64,000 bases of DNA from Alphaproteobacteria bacterium (GCA_016869515.1 VGDZ01000005.1:26560-90559); one strand, 5' to 3'; shown: positions 38,662-46,843, numbered from the stretch's first letter. The notes: generated by a model from the sequence alone, not told the origin. Program-made: numbers and translations.

Positions 38662-39042
38662 GGGTTTGTCGGTACCCCGCCAGACCTGAAGCGCAAACAA
38701 CACCATGCCGGCGATGGTCAAAATCGAGCCGACCGCCGCCAGCGGATCGCCCGCGGTAGGCTGCCCGGTATGGATCAAGGCGACCCCCGGGGCCATGATG
38801 ACGACCCCGGCATTGACCAGCCAGAAGTGGACTTGCGGCAGGATGCCTTCCGCCGCCTTGGGAACCAGCCGAAACACCACCCCGTAAATCGTCATCGAGA
38901 CCCATCCCAGCAGCAAGAGATGAGCATGTGCCGGATGGGTGTCATAGGCCTTGGTGACTCCCATGAAGAGCCCCCATAACATGCCAATCAAGGCATAGAC
39001 CACGGCCGCCCGGAAGTAGCGATTGGAGAGCTGGATAGCCAT
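38659..39042 (-). CDS. Small haem-copper-oxidase subunit I-like membrane protein
   Basis: 127 residues, four predicted membrane helices. The segment THPAHAHLLLLGW near 36-48 resembles the His-bearing helix of CcoN/NorB-type subunits, and RLVPKAAEG follows. Proteins of this size are annotated as cytochrome-c-oxidase-like but lack most catalytic helices. The ATG at 39042 is chosen because AGGAG lies six bases upstream; another ATG at 39048 directly abuts the AGGAG. Its TAG stop is the terminal triplet of the repeat at 38525. Confidence 0.72.
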   Translation of the reverse strand: MAIQLSNRYFRAAVVYALIGMLWGLFMGVTKAYDTHPAHAHLLLLGWVSMTIYGVVFRLVPKAAEGILPQVHFWLVNAGVVIMAPGVALIHTGQPTAGDPLAAVGSILTIAGMVLFALQVWRGTDKP

Positions 39043-39054
39043 TCCCATCTCCTG

Positions 39055-39089
39055 AAATCAAAAGGGCCGCACACGAAAAAATGCGGCCC
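39055..39089 (-). terminator. Intrinsic terminator (minus strand) in front of the oxidase-like gene
   Basis: Read on the minus strand, GGGCCGCA and TGCGGCCC form an eight-base-pair stem around a T-rich loop, followed by TTTTGATTT. It lies between the 67-codon gene and the ribosome site of the oxidase-like gene. It either ends the upstream message or acts as an attenuator within a leader starting near the palindrome at 39098. Confidence 0.75.
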
Positions 39090-39097
39090 CACAGATA

Positions 39098-39121
39098 GTT
39101 ACATCAAAATCTTGACGTAAC
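39098..39121. promoter_or_regulatory. 24-bp palindromic operator candidate
   Basis: Arms GTTACATCAAAA and TCTTGACGTAAC are inverted repeats with ten of twelve pairs matching, without loop. The sequence lies directly upstream of the terminator hairpin and oxidase-like gene. The order TCAA then TTGA is the reverse of an FNR box, so it is not an FNR site. The regulator is unknown. Confidence 0.5.
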
Positions 39122-39141
39122 GTTTTGGTCGAGCGCCGAGA

Positions 39142-39345
39142 TTAGGCGCGGACATCCACATTGCGCCCACGGCCTTCGCCGGCCTCGGCCTCGCGCGGCC
39201 GTTCCGCCGCTGCGGCGGCCTGTTCGGCGGTATTCTTGGCGTCGTCGAACAGCTTGAGGACCGACTCGGTCTGCTTCTTTTCGCTGTTGAACACTGCCTT
39301 GGTCACGGTCGGGCCGAGCGCGTTGTTCACATTGGGGCTGTCCAT
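39142..39345 (-). CDS. Small hypothetical protein
   Basis: 67 residues, soluble, with a central amphipathic helix (NSEKKQTESVLKLFDDAKN, 20-38) followed by an Ala-rich stretch and a charged tail GEGRGRNVDVRA. The size and helix resemble the YjfB-type putative motility proteins, but the match is weak. A GGAG ribosome site lies eight bases upstream of the ATG. It has its own downstream terminator. Confidence 0.6.
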   Translation of the reverse strand: MDSPNVNNALGPTVTKAVFNSEKKQTESVLKLFDDAKNTAEQAAAAAERPREAEAGEGRGRNVDVRA

Positions 39346-39379
39346 CGGATTCTCCGGAAGACGAGGGTTGCTTCGGCTA

Positions 39380-39409
39380 CTTGTAGAGGGTCGCCTTGGC
39401 CCCTACAAG
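39380..39409. promoter_or_regulatory. Inverted repeat upstream of the SDR gene
   Basis: Arms CTTGTAG and CTACAAG are perfect inverted repeats 16 bp apart, partly extended by GGG and CCC, in the 87-bp divergent region between the 67-codon gene and the SDR gene. It lies 24 bp before the SDR start, where a repressor site would block transcription. The regulator is unknown. Confidence 0.4.
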
Positions 39410-39432
39410 GTCTAAGTTTCGAGGAGACCGCC

Positions 39433-40272
39433 ATGGGACGACTGGAAGGCAAAGTCTGCATCATCACCGGCGCGACCTCCGGCATCGGCCGGCGTACTGC
39501 CGAGCTCTTCGCTCGCCAGGGCGCGCTGGTTACTCTGGCCGGGCGGCGCGAGGATATGGGGCGCGAGGCGGCGGCCGGCTGCGGCGCCAAGGCCGAGTTT
39601 CGCCGCTGCGATGTCCGCGAGGAATCCCAATTCAAGGCCTTGGTCGACCATGTCGTCGACCGCCATGGCCGGCTCGACTGCCTGTTCAACAATGCCGGCG
39701 GCCCGGCTCCGGTCGGCGGCATCGAGACCATCCCTATCGCCGAGGCCGATGCGGCCTTGGCGACACTGTTCCGCAGCGTGGTGATCGGCATGAAGCTGGC
39801 GGCGCCGATCATGCTCAAGCAGCGCGCGGGTTCGATCATCAACAACGGCTCGGTCGCCGGTCTGCGCGCCGGGCTATCGACCTCGATGATCTACTCGGCC
39901 GCCAAGGCGGCGGTGATCCACCTCACCCGCAGCGTCGCCATGCAGCTGGGCGAAGCCGGCGTGCGGGTCAATTCGATCTCGCCCGGCGGCATCGCCACCG
40001 GCATTTTCGGCAAGGCGCTGGGACTCAAATCCGAAGTGGCCGAGGCCAGCGCCGAAGCGGTCAAGCAGGGCCTGGCCAAGATGCAGCCCATCCCGCGCGC
40101 GGGCCTGACCGACGACATCGCCCATGCCGCGGTCTTCCTGGCCAGCGACGAATCGAGCTTCATCAACGGCCACGACCTGGTGGTCGACGGCGGCGTCACC
40201 GGCGGCCGGATGTGGACGCCGCACCAGGAAGCGGTCAAGGGGATGCGGAAGGCGTTCGGGATCGAGGCCTAG
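39433..40272 (+). CDS. Short-chain dehydrogenase/reductase
   Basis: 279-residue classical SDR: cofactor loop TGATSGIG at 12-19, NNAG near 90, catalytic Ser in NNGSVAG near 138 and YSAAK near 155, then the PGGIATGIF substrate loop. The GRRED after the second strand suggests NADP(H) use. The substrate is unknown. The ATG has GAGGAG eight bases upstream. Its TAG stop is the first triplet of the repeat at 40270. Confidence 0.9.
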   Translation: MGRLEGKVCIITGATSGIGRRTAELFARQGALVTLAGRREDMGREAAAGCGAKAEFRRCDVREESQFKALVDHVVDRHGRLDCLFNNAGGPAPVGGIETIPIAEADAALATLFRSVVIGMKLAAPIMLKQRAGSIINNGSVAGLRAGLSTSMIYSAAKAAVIHLTRSVAMQLGEAGVRVNSISPGGIATGIFGKALGLKSEVAEASAEAVKQGLAKMQPIPRAGLTDDIAHAAVFLASDESSFINGHDLVVDGGVTGGRMWTPHQEAVKGMRKAFGIEA

Positions 40273-40406
40273 ACCGCGATCGGTTCATAGGGAATCACGG
40301 CCGCGATTCCCTATGAACCGTGAATCGCGGTCCAGAGCGGGATACGAGGGCATGATCCGCGATCTGTCTTGAACTCTATGGTTCAAGACAGATCGATCAT
40401 GCCCTA
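40270..40406. repeat. 137-bp two-hairpin palindromic repeat, copy B
   Basis: Most regular copy. Hairpin 1: ACCGCGAT (40273) with ATCGCGGT (40324-40331), inner CGGTTCATAGGGAATC (40281-40296) with GATTCCCTATGAACCG (40305-40320), all pairs perfect. Hairpin 2: AGGGCATGATC with GATCATGCCCT and inner GATCTGTCTTGAAC with GTTCAAGACAGATC around TCTATG. It lies between convergent SDR and EamA genes: the left TAG is the SDR stop, and the EamA TGA stop lies eight bases inside the right end. Confidence 0.95.
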
Positions 40407-41290
40407 AGCGTCGTCAGCACCATCCCAAGGCTGACCGCGGCCACACCTGCCCATTGCAGCGCATCGGGCCACTCGCCCAGGAACGGAATCGCCAGCAGCG
40501 TGGCCAAGGTCGGCACCAAGGGCGTCATGGCGGTGGTGCGGGCGGCGCCGGCGATGCTGACCGAGCGCATGTAGAGCAGCATCGCCAACAGCGCGTGCAA
40601 CAAGCCGTGATAGGCGCCCTGGGCCAAAAGCGCGGTCCCGGGCAAGGCCCAAAGCTCGGTCCCGCGCCAGGCCAAATAGGGCGGCAACAACACCAGCGAA
40701 AGCACCGACACCACCGCTAGACCGCGCAAAGGATCGATCGACCAGCGCCGCAGCAAGGCGGTGTAATAGCCCCACGCCAGGCCGGTGACGAAAAAAATGC
40801 AATCCCCGATCCAGACTTGCTCGCCGATCGACGACAGCCCGTGCCAGCCGACCAGTCCCAGGCCGACTACAGCGGCCATTGCCCCCGCGGCTCGGCCCCA
40901 GGTGAAGCTTTCGCCCAGCCAAAGCCAGCCCAACAGCGCCCCGCTGACCAGGGTCAGACCTGGATTGATCACCGCGCCATGGGCGGTCGGAGCGAACTGC
41001 AACCCGGTCAGAAAAGCGGCCCCATACGGCGAGCCGCTGAGCAAGGTCAGCACCATGGCCCTGCTCCAGCCGATCCCAGCCAAATCCCGCCAACCCCAGC
41101 GCCAGATCAGCGGCAAGAAGACGAGGCCAGGCACGGCATAACGCAGGGCCGCCAGATCGGCGCCGATGAAGCCGCCGGCATAGGCATGCCGCGCCATGAC
41201 GAAATGCCCGGCGAAGATCACGAACGCCGTGGCGGCGCCCAACAACGCCAGGGTTTCGCCGCGGCTAGCGGCGCTTGCGCTTGCGTCCAA
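40397..41290 (-). CDS. EamA/DMT-family transporter
   Basis: 297 residues with ten predicted helices in two EamA repeats (about 13-145 and 155-290). Members export or exchange small metabolites; substrate unknown. It starts at a TTG overlapping the upstream TfoX gene by 26 bp; no better start is seen because the first helix (LALLGAATAFVIFAGHFVMA) begins shortly after. The last three residues and the TGA stop come from the repeat at 40270. Confidence 0.85.
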   Translation of the reverse strand: MDASASAASRGETLALLGAATAFVIFAGHFVMARHAYAGGFIGADLAALRYAVPGLVFLPLIWRWGWRDLAGIGWSRAMVLTLLSGSPYGAAFLTGLQFAPTAHGAVINPGLTLVSGALLGWLWLGESFTWGRAAGAMAAVVGLGLVGWHGLSSIGEQVWIGDCIFFVTGLAWGYYTALLRRWSIDPLRGLAVVSVLSLVLLPPYLAWRGTELWALPGTALLAQGAYHGLLHALLAMLLYMRSVSIAGAARTTAMTPLVPTLATLLAIPFLGEWPDALQWAGVAAVSLGMVLTTLRA

Positions 41291-41672
41291 TGTCGGTTCG
41301 CTTGCGCGCCGGTTTGGCCGTGGCGCCTTGCCGAGCCGCGTGCCCCCGCTTGGCCGGCAGGGCAGATGCGACGGCGATGGCGCGACGCGCCCAGGCCTGC
41401 AACTCGGCCTCGTCGTCGAACAGCCGTTCGGGCACGCGCCAATAACTGCCGATGGTGATTTGACCCTTGCGCGTGTCGTAACGGAACGGCACGCAGCCTT
41501 CGCGGCGATAGTCCGCCTGCCCGGCGGCGTCGGTCTTGAAATAGGTCACGTCGTCCGACACCAGGCCGAACATGCGCCCGCCGGCAAACAGGCCCAGCCC
41601 GCCGAACATGCGCCGGGCGCTGGCGCCGAGCGGCGCCAACATGTCGACCAGATAGGTGTGCGATTCGCGCAA
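41265..41672 (-). CDS. TfoX N-terminal domain protein
   Basis: 135 residues. TfoX-N hallmark LAPLGASARRMFGGLGLFAGG begins near residue 11 and MFGLVSDDVTYFKTD follows; a Lys/Arg-rich tail ends the protein. A TTG start nine bases after the fixJ-like stop places the domain at the usual distance. It is not similar in detail to the TfoX at 33004. It is part of the kinase-regulator-tfoX-EamA gene row. Confidence 0.8.
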   Translation of the reverse strand: MRESHTYLVDMLAPLGASARRMFGGLGLFAGGRMFGLVSDDVTYFKTDAAGQADYRREGCVPFRYDTRKGQITIGSYWRVPERLFDDEAELQAWARRAIAVASALPAKRGHAARQGATAKPARKRTDIGRKRKRR

Positions 41673-41680
41673 GCCGCCGG

Positions 41681-42304
41681 CTAGCTGCGCCCGCCGCCGC
41701 GTTGCGACAGCACGAACGACACCAGTTCGGCGGTCGAACGCAGTTTCATCTTCTCGAGCACGTTGGCGCGATGCACTTCGACCGTGCGCGGGCTGATACC
41801 GAACGAAGTCGCGATGTCGCGGGTCGCCCGGCCGGCGACCATCTCGTCCATGATCTCGCGCTCGCGCGGCGTCAGCGTGCCGACCAATTCGTCGAGCTTC
41901 GAGCGTTCGCGCCGCCGCTCGCGGTCCTCGGCGTCGCGCTTCAGCGCCCGCTTGACCGCGTCGACCAGGGCCGCGGGGTTGATCGGCTTCTCGATGAAGT
42001 CGACCGCCCCGTCCTTGAGCGCCGTGACCGCCGCATCGACCGTGCCGTGGCCCGAGATCATCACCGCCGGCAAAGGATTGCCGCGCCGCCGCAGCTCGCG
42101 CTGCAGCTCGATGCCGTTCATGCCCGGCATGCGCAAGTCCAGCACCAAGCAGCCCTGCGTCTCCGGGTCGTGCCGGGCCAGGAAGGCCTCGGCCGACGAC
42201 ATCGGCACGCAATCGAAGCCGTCGGATTGCAGCAGCATCGACAGCGAGTCGACCACCGCCGCGTCGTCATCGACGATATAGACCTTGCCCTTCGCCCCGC
42301 TCAT
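41681..42304 (-). CDS. fixJ: FixJ-type response regulator
   Basis: 207 residues: receiver (VDDDAA at 11-16, phosphoacceptor Asp56 in LVLDLRMPG, VMISGHG, FIEKPI) and LuxR-type HTH from LTPREREIMDEMVAGRATRD near 142 to RTVEVHRANVLEKM near 168-185. The linker and output are close to FixJ. The ATG overlaps the kinase stop (ATGA), so the kinase at 42301 is the likely partner. Targets cannot be seen. The name is by family resemblance. Confidence 0.88.
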   Translation of the reverse strand: MSGAKGKVYIVDDDAAVVDSLSMLLQSDGFDCVPMSSAEAFLARHDPETQGCLVLDLRMPGMNGIELQRELRRRGNPLPAVMISGHGTVDAAVTALKDGAVDFIEKPINPAALVDAVKRALKRDAEDRERRRERSKLDELVGTLTPREREIMDEMVAGRATRDIATSFGISPRTVEVHRANVLEKMKLRSTAELVSFVLSQRGGGRS

Positions 42305-44322
42305 GCCTCGTCCCCAAAATCGATCGGTAGAGTAAACTGGAACACGGCGCCGTGACTAGAGTTCTCAGCGAGGGTCAGGCTGCCGCCATGGGCCTCGACG
42401 ATTGTGCGGCTGATCGACAGCCCAAGCCCCATGCCCTGCGGCTTGCTGGTGTAGAACGGATCGAACAGGCGGCCGACCGCGGTTTCCGCGATGCCCGTCC
42501 CCATGTCGGCCACCGTCACCGCGACCGTGTCCTGGTTGATCCGCTTGGCGCCGATTCGGATGGTGGGCGTCGTGTGCTTGGTCTGGTCCATGGCATCCAT
42601 GGCGTTGCGCACCAGATTGAGAATCACCTGCTCGATCTGGACCTTGAACACGCGGACCGCGGGCAGGGGCAAATCGGGTTCGAACATGAGCGCGATACGG
42701 CGATTGCGGGCCTCGATGTCCGCCAGGTCCAGCGCCTCGGCGATCAGCGTATCGAGGTCGACCCGCCGTCGCGCGCTCTCGCCCGCCCGCAGATAGCCGC
42801 GCACGGTACGCATCACCTCGCCGGCACGGCGCGCCTGGGCCGCGACTTTGCCCAGGGTGGTAGCGACCGTCTCGCGCGCCTCGGTCGGCAACTCCTTGAT
42901 CTGACGCTGACAGACGTCGACATAGGAGGCGATCGCCGACAGCGGCTGGCTGACCTCGTGCGCCATCGCCGCGGCCATTTCGCCGACCGTAAGCCGGCGG
43001 TTGATCAATTCCATCTCAGCCACTTGCGAGCGCCGTCGCCGCTCGGATTCAAGCCGCTCGGACACCTCGCGCAGGGTCAACACGGTGACGCCGGTGGCGG
43101 CGCCGCTGGCCGTGCCGACCGCCACCTCGATCGGGATGGTCGTGCCGTCGCGCTTCAGCCCCATCTGCACGACCTGGGTTTGAGTGCCGTCGACGCTCAA
43201 TTCCGGCAGCAGGGCGACGATCTGCCGGCCGAATGCTGCGGCGCGAACGTAGCCGAACATGCCGCAGGCGGCGGGGTTGATTTCGACGATGCGTCGGTCG
43301 CGATCGAGAATGACCACCCCGTCCTTCGAGGCGTCGAGAATCGCCCGCAGCCACCCCTCGCTGGTGCGAAGGTCACGTTCGACCCGATCGCGCTCGCTGG
43401 CGACGCTGCCCAGCAACAGACCGGCCACGCCCATCCCCAGCGTCGCCACCTGATTCAGGATCAAAACGTCCTCGGACTGGGGCTCGAACAGCCCTCCGAT
43501 CTCGAACGTCAGCATCAAGGCGAACACCGAAACTGTGCTTCCGTTCAAGCCCGAACGCACCGCGATCCATGCGATCGGCAGGAACGCCAGATACAACATC
43601 CGTTCGTGCGTGGCGCCAAAAGCGTTGTGGCTGGCCAGGACGATACCCACCAACAGCGCCAATTGAACCGAAATCTCGAGCGCCCTGGCGGCGTCCCGCA
43701 GAATTTCCGGTCGTCCTTCGCCGAGCAGCCCGTACTGGGCGCGCAGCAGCAGCGGAGTCACGGTGACCATGCCCGCGACCTTGCCGATCCACAGCGACGA
43801 GAACCCGGCCTCGATCGAGGCCCAACCGGGTTGATCCGCGCCATGACCCAAAGCGCTCGTCGCCAACGTCGCCAACGCCAATGACGAAGACGCGATCGCC
43901 AGCAGCATCACCAGATCGCGCGGCAGGATCAGCGTCGGATCGAATCGCATGTGCCGCAAAAGAAAAGCCGCCAGCCAGACGCCCAGGAACGACAGCGTCG
44001 CCGGCAGCAAGGCATCCTCCCACGCCGCCCCGGGCGCGATCGCATCGGCGGCGACGAACGCAACCACCCCGATCAGAGGCGCCCGCCGCGGCCCGATCAG
44101 CAGCCACCACAACAGCACCCCGATCTGCGGGCTCCAGGGCGAAAGATCCTGGCCGTCGATCCGCTGACCCGGCAGGTCAAGGATCCGCACCAGCACCAAC
44201 AGGGCGACAAAGACGACATCGCCCCGCCACGCCGCAAGCCGATCCAAGGCCGGAAGAGTGCCCAGCGCCAAAGCCATGGTCCAACGATACACCGGCGAGG
44301 CGGCGCCGTCTTGACCCGACAT
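42301..44322 (-). CDS. MASE1-PAS histidine kinase, FixL-like
   Basis: 673 residues: a MASE1-type membrane sensor with eight or so helices (about 33-308), a PAS domain (about 322-425), H-box MAAAMAHEVSQPLSAI (His455), N-box LNLVRNAMDAMD, G boxes VADMGTGI and GMGLGLSISRTI. The kinase core resembles FixL, but the PAS lacks the haem-binding His region, so oxygen sensing by haem is unlikely. It is coupled to fixJ. The start is 24 bp from the divergent phosphomannomutase gene. Confidence 0.88.
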   Translation of the reverse strand: MSGQDGAASPVYRWTMALALGTLPALDRLAAWRGDVVFVALLVLVRILDLPGQRIDGQDLSPWSPQIGVLLWWLLIGPRRAPLIGVVAFVAADAIAPGAAWEDALLPATLSFLGVWLAAFLLRHMRFDPTLILPRDLVMLLAIASSSLALATLATSALGHGADQPGWASIEAGFSSLWIGKVAGMVTVTPLLLRAQYGLLGEGRPEILRDAARALEISVQLALLVGIVLASHNAFGATHERMLYLAFLPIAWIAVRSGLNGSTVSVFALMLTFEIGGLFEPQSEDVLILNQVATLGMGVAGLLLGSVASERDRVERDLRTSEGWLRAILDASKDGVVILDRDRRIVEINPAACGMFGYVRAAAFGRQIVALLPELSVDGTQTQVVQMGLKRDGTTIPIEVAVGTASGAATGVTVLTLREVSERLESERRRRSQVAEMELINRRLTVGEMAAAMAHEVSQPLSAIASYVDVCQRQIKELPTEARETVATTLGKVAAQARRAGEVMRTVRGYLRAGESARRRVDLDTLIAEALDLADIEARNRRIALMFEPDLPLPAVRVFKVQIEQVILNLVRNAMDAMDQTKHTTPTIRIGAKRINQDTVAVTVADMGTGIAETAVGRLFDPFYTSKPQGMGLGLSISRTIVEAHGGSLTLAENSSHGAVFQFTLPIDFGDEA

Positions 44323-44346
44323 TGCGGGCCGCCTATCAGGGGCGCC

Positions 44347-45720
44347 ATGTCCCGCCACGTCTTCAATCCCGAGATTCTCCGGGCTTACGACATTCGCGGC
44401 GTCTTCGGTCGCGATCTCGATGCCGCTGACGCCTACGCCCTCGGCCGCGCCTTCGCCGCCCATCGCGGCCCGGGCGCCCGCATCGCCGTCGGCTGGGACG
44501 GGCGCGTCAGCACGCCAACCCTGATCGAGCGCCTAGTGCCGGGCCTGATCGACGGCGGCGCGCGCGTCCTCCGCATCGGCCTGGGACCGACGCCGATGCT
44601 CTATTTCGCGGTGGCGCGGCTGCGCTGCGATGCCGGCATCATGGTGACGGCCTCCCACAATCCGCCGCAATACAACGGCTTCAAGCTGTGCCTGGCCGAC
44701 CGGCCGTTCTACGGCCCCGATCTGCAGGAACTCGCCGCGCATGCCGCCAAGGGCGCCTCGCGCATCGCCGGCGGCAGCGCCGACGACGAGCCGATCCTGG
44801 CGGAATACGTCGATTTCCTGGCCGATGCGGCGCGCGATTGGCGTGGCCGACCCGAAATCGTTTGGGATGCGGCCAACGGCGCCGCAGCGCCGGTGCTGGA
44901 GGCGCTGTTGCCGCGCCTGCCCGGCCGGCACCACCTGATCAACGGCCGGCTCGACGGACTCTTCCCTGGCCACCCGCCCGATCCGACCGTGCCGGCCAAT
45001 CTGGCTCAGATCAAGGCGGCGATGCGCGCGCACAAGGCCGGCATCGGTTTGGCCTTGGACGGCGATGCCGATCGGGTGGTTGCGGTCGACGCGCAAGAGC
45101 GCATGCTGCTGGGCGACGTGGTGACGGCGCTGTTGGCACCGCCAGTGCTGAAGGCCAAGCCCGGCGCGACCGTCGTCACCGACGTCAAGGCCAGCCGAGT
45201 GATGATCGCCGAGATCGAGCGCCTCGGCGGCAAGATCGAGTTGTGGCGGACCGGGCATTCCCTGATCAAGGCGCGGATGCGCGAATCCGGCGCGCCGTTC
45301 GGCGGCGAGGCCTCGGGCCATGTCTTCTTCGGTCATCTCGGCAATCGCGACGACGGGATCTATGCCGGCTTGCGGCTGGTGGCGGCGGCGACCGAAGCGA
45401 ACGGAGATTTGGCCGCCCTGGTCGATCGCCTGCCCAAGGCCGAAACCACGCCCGAGATCCGCCTGCATTGCCCGGAGGCGCGGAAATTTGCGCTGGTCGA
45501 GGAGGTCAAGGCCAAACTGGCGGCCTCGGGTGCGACGATGGTGACGGTGGACGGAGTCCGCGTCACCACCGCGGACGGCTGGTGGCTGCTGCGCGCCTCC
45601 AACACCGGCGCCGAGTTGGTGGCGCGCTGCGAATCCCAGGACCAAGCCGGCCTCGCCCGCCTCAAGACCGCGGTCGAGGCGGCGCTGGCCGGAGTCGGCA
45701 TGGCGGTCAAGCTGGGTTAG
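44347..45720 (+). CDS. Phosphomannomutase/phosphoglucomutase
   Basis: 457-residue alpha-D-phosphohexomutase: active-site Ser103 in TASHNP, metal loop DGDADR near 239, sugar-binding GEASGH near 320, and phosphate-binding RASNTGAE near 418. It interconverts hexose 1- and 6-phosphates for exopolysaccharide or LPS sugars. The ATG start lies 24 bp from the divergent kinase start, leaving little space for separate promoters. Confidence 0.93.
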   Translation: MSRHVFNPEILRAYDIRGVFGRDLDAADAYALGRAFAAHRGPGARIAVGWDGRVSTPTLIERLVPGLIDGGARVLRIGLGPTPMLYFAVARLRCDAGIMVTASHNPPQYNGFKLCLADRPFYGPDLQELAAHAAKGASRIAGGSADDEPILAEYVDFLADAARDWRGRPEIVWDAANGAAAPVLEALLPRLPGRHHLINGRLDGLFPGHPPDPTVPANLAQIKAAMRAHKAGIGLALDGDADRVVAVDAQERMLLGDVVTALLAPPVLKAKPGATVVTDVKASRVMIAEIERLGGKIELWRTGHSLIKARMRESGAPFGGEASGHVFFGHLGNRDDGIYAGLRLVAAATEANGDLAALVDRLPKAETTPEIRLHCPEARKFALVEEVKAKLAASGATMVTVDGVRVTTADGWWLLRASNTGAELVARCESQDQAGLARLKTAVEAALAGVGMAVKLG

Positions 45721-45750
45721 CCTGTTCCTCCCAATCGAGGAGGACCTTCC

Positions 45751-46137
45751 ATGTTGATTGCTCACGATCCGTCGACCGTCTCTAAGCCGGTCAGCCTGTT
45801 CGCGCACGCCATCGAAGTGCCGCCGCATGCGCGCTGGCTCTACGTTTCGGGCCAGGTCGGCGTCGGCCTGGACGGCAAGATGCGCGACGGCATCGAGGCG
45901 CAATGCGAACAGGCATGGCGCAACCTCTTCGCCATCGTCGAGGCCGCCGGCATGAACAAATCGGACCTGGTGCGGGTCAACAGCTATCTGGTCGATGCCC
46001 GCGACGTCGCCGTGTTCCGCACCGTGCGCGATCGGCTGCTGGCGCCGACCCGCGCCGCCTCGACCCTGGTCGTGGTCCGCGCCCTTGCCAGCCCGCAATG
46101 GCTGGTCGAGATCGAGGCGGTGGCGGCCAAGGGCTGA
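45751..46137 (+). CDS. RidA/YjgF-family protein
   Basis: 128 residues with the Rid fold: LYVSGQVGVGLDGKMRDGIEAQ near 30-50, NLFAIVEAAGMNKSDLVRVNSYLVD near 58-82, and VVVRALASPQWLVEIEAVA near the end with the Arg and Glu typical of imine deaminases. It may hydrolyse reactive enamines/imines. A strong GAGGAGG site lies upstream of the ATG, 30 bp after the mutase gene. Confidence 0.87.
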   Translation: MLIAHDPSTVSKPVSLFAHAIEVPPHARWLYVSGQVGVGLDGKMRDGIEAQCEQAWRNLFAIVEAAGMNKSDLVRVNSYLVDARDVAVFRTVRDRLLAPTRAASTLVVVRALASPQWLVEIEAVAAKG

Positions 46138-46180
46138 CCCTGGGCGCACGGCCGTCCGGCGCCCGGCTTGCCATGGACGC

Positions 46181-46209
46181 TTGACCGTCGGGGCGACGCG
46201 CTCTAAGGC
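46181..46209 (+). promoter_or_regulatory. Possible promoter of tRNA-Lys
   Basis: TTGACC at 46181-46186, a 17-bp spacer, and TAAGGC at 46204-46209 would place transcription start about 5 bases before the tRNA. The -10 is a poor match, so the call is weak. Confidence 0.3.
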
Positions 46210-46219
46210 ACCGCCGGAG

Positions 46220-46295
46220 GAGCGCGTAGCTCAGTCGGTAGAGCACGTGACTTTTAATCACGGGGTCGCGGGTTCGATCCCCGCCGCGCTCACCA
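46220..46295 (+). tRNA. tRNA-Lys (anticodon TTT)
   Basis: 76 nt. Acceptor GAGCGCG/CGCGCTC, D-arm TAGCTCAGTCGGTAGAGC, anticodon arm CGTGA-CTTTTAA-TCACG giving TTT, T-arm GCGGGTTCGATCCCCGC, discriminator A and encoded CCA. It lies between the RidA gene and two lipoprotein genes. Confidence 0.98.
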
Positions 46296-46310
46296 GCCTC
46301 GGAGGGTCCG

Positions 46311-46799
46311 ATGAGACAATACCTCCTCCTATTGGTCGTCCTGCTGAGCGCTTGCGCGACGACCGAGACCCAGATCGTCAGCGCGCGCTTTTCCTGGAGC
46401 TACGACGCCAGCACGCTGGCGCGCTCGGCGCGGGCCGGGGGCGTCTCGGCGCACGTGATCGGCAATCCGACGACCTTGCCGGCGGAAGAAGCGCGGACAA
46501 GGATCGCGGCCTTGGTCCGCTTGCCGTCCTGGGCCCCCACTCAGCCGGTACGGGCCGTCGCCGGCGATCGCCGCGAAGGTTACCGGTTGGTGCTGGGTTT
46601 CGACACGCTGACGGGAACTCTCTGCGCTGCCGGCACCTCCGCGGAATCCCGGCCGACGCCTTTTGCCATGAGGCTCAATGCCGCCTTCTGCCTGGGCGAT
46701 GGCCTGCTGTCGGAGGCGACCGCGGTGGCCAATGGCCGACCCGAGATCGACAGTCCGGGTTTTGCCGAGGCCCCCGATGTCACGTTTTCGAGATTGTGA
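46311..46799 (+). CDS. Putative lipoprotein, paralogue 1
   Basis: 162 residues. Lipoprotein signal MRQYLLLLVVLLSAC with lipobox LSAC (Cys15). The mature part shares HVIGNPTTLP, GDRREGYRLVLGFD and NAAFCLGDGLLSEA with the next gene, so both belong to one uncharacterised family; two conserved Cys lie near LCAAG and AFCLGD. GGAGG precedes the ATG. It is the first gene after tRNA-Lys; function unknown. Confidence 0.78.
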   Translation: MRQYLLLLVVLLSACATTETQIVSARFSWSYDASTLARSARAGGVSAHVIGNPTTLPAEEARTRIAALVRLPSWAPTQPVRAVAGDRREGYRLVLGFDTLTGTLCAAGTSAESRPTPFAMRLNAAFCLGDGLLSEATAVANGRPEIDSPGFAEAPDVTFSRL

Positions 46800-46843
46800 G
46801 CGGCCGCCCCCTTCGCGGCACGCCGGCATGGTAGGATGGAGCC

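Noticed and set aside
38545..38979. Plus-strand frame starting in the palindromic repeat and antisense to the oxidase-like gene
   Set aside because: Begins within the repeat, low-complexity product, and overlaps a better-supported membrane protein gene.
39098..39121. FNR site upstream of the oxidase-like gene
   Set aside because: The half-sites are TCAA then TTGA, inverted relative to TTGAT-N4-ATCAA.
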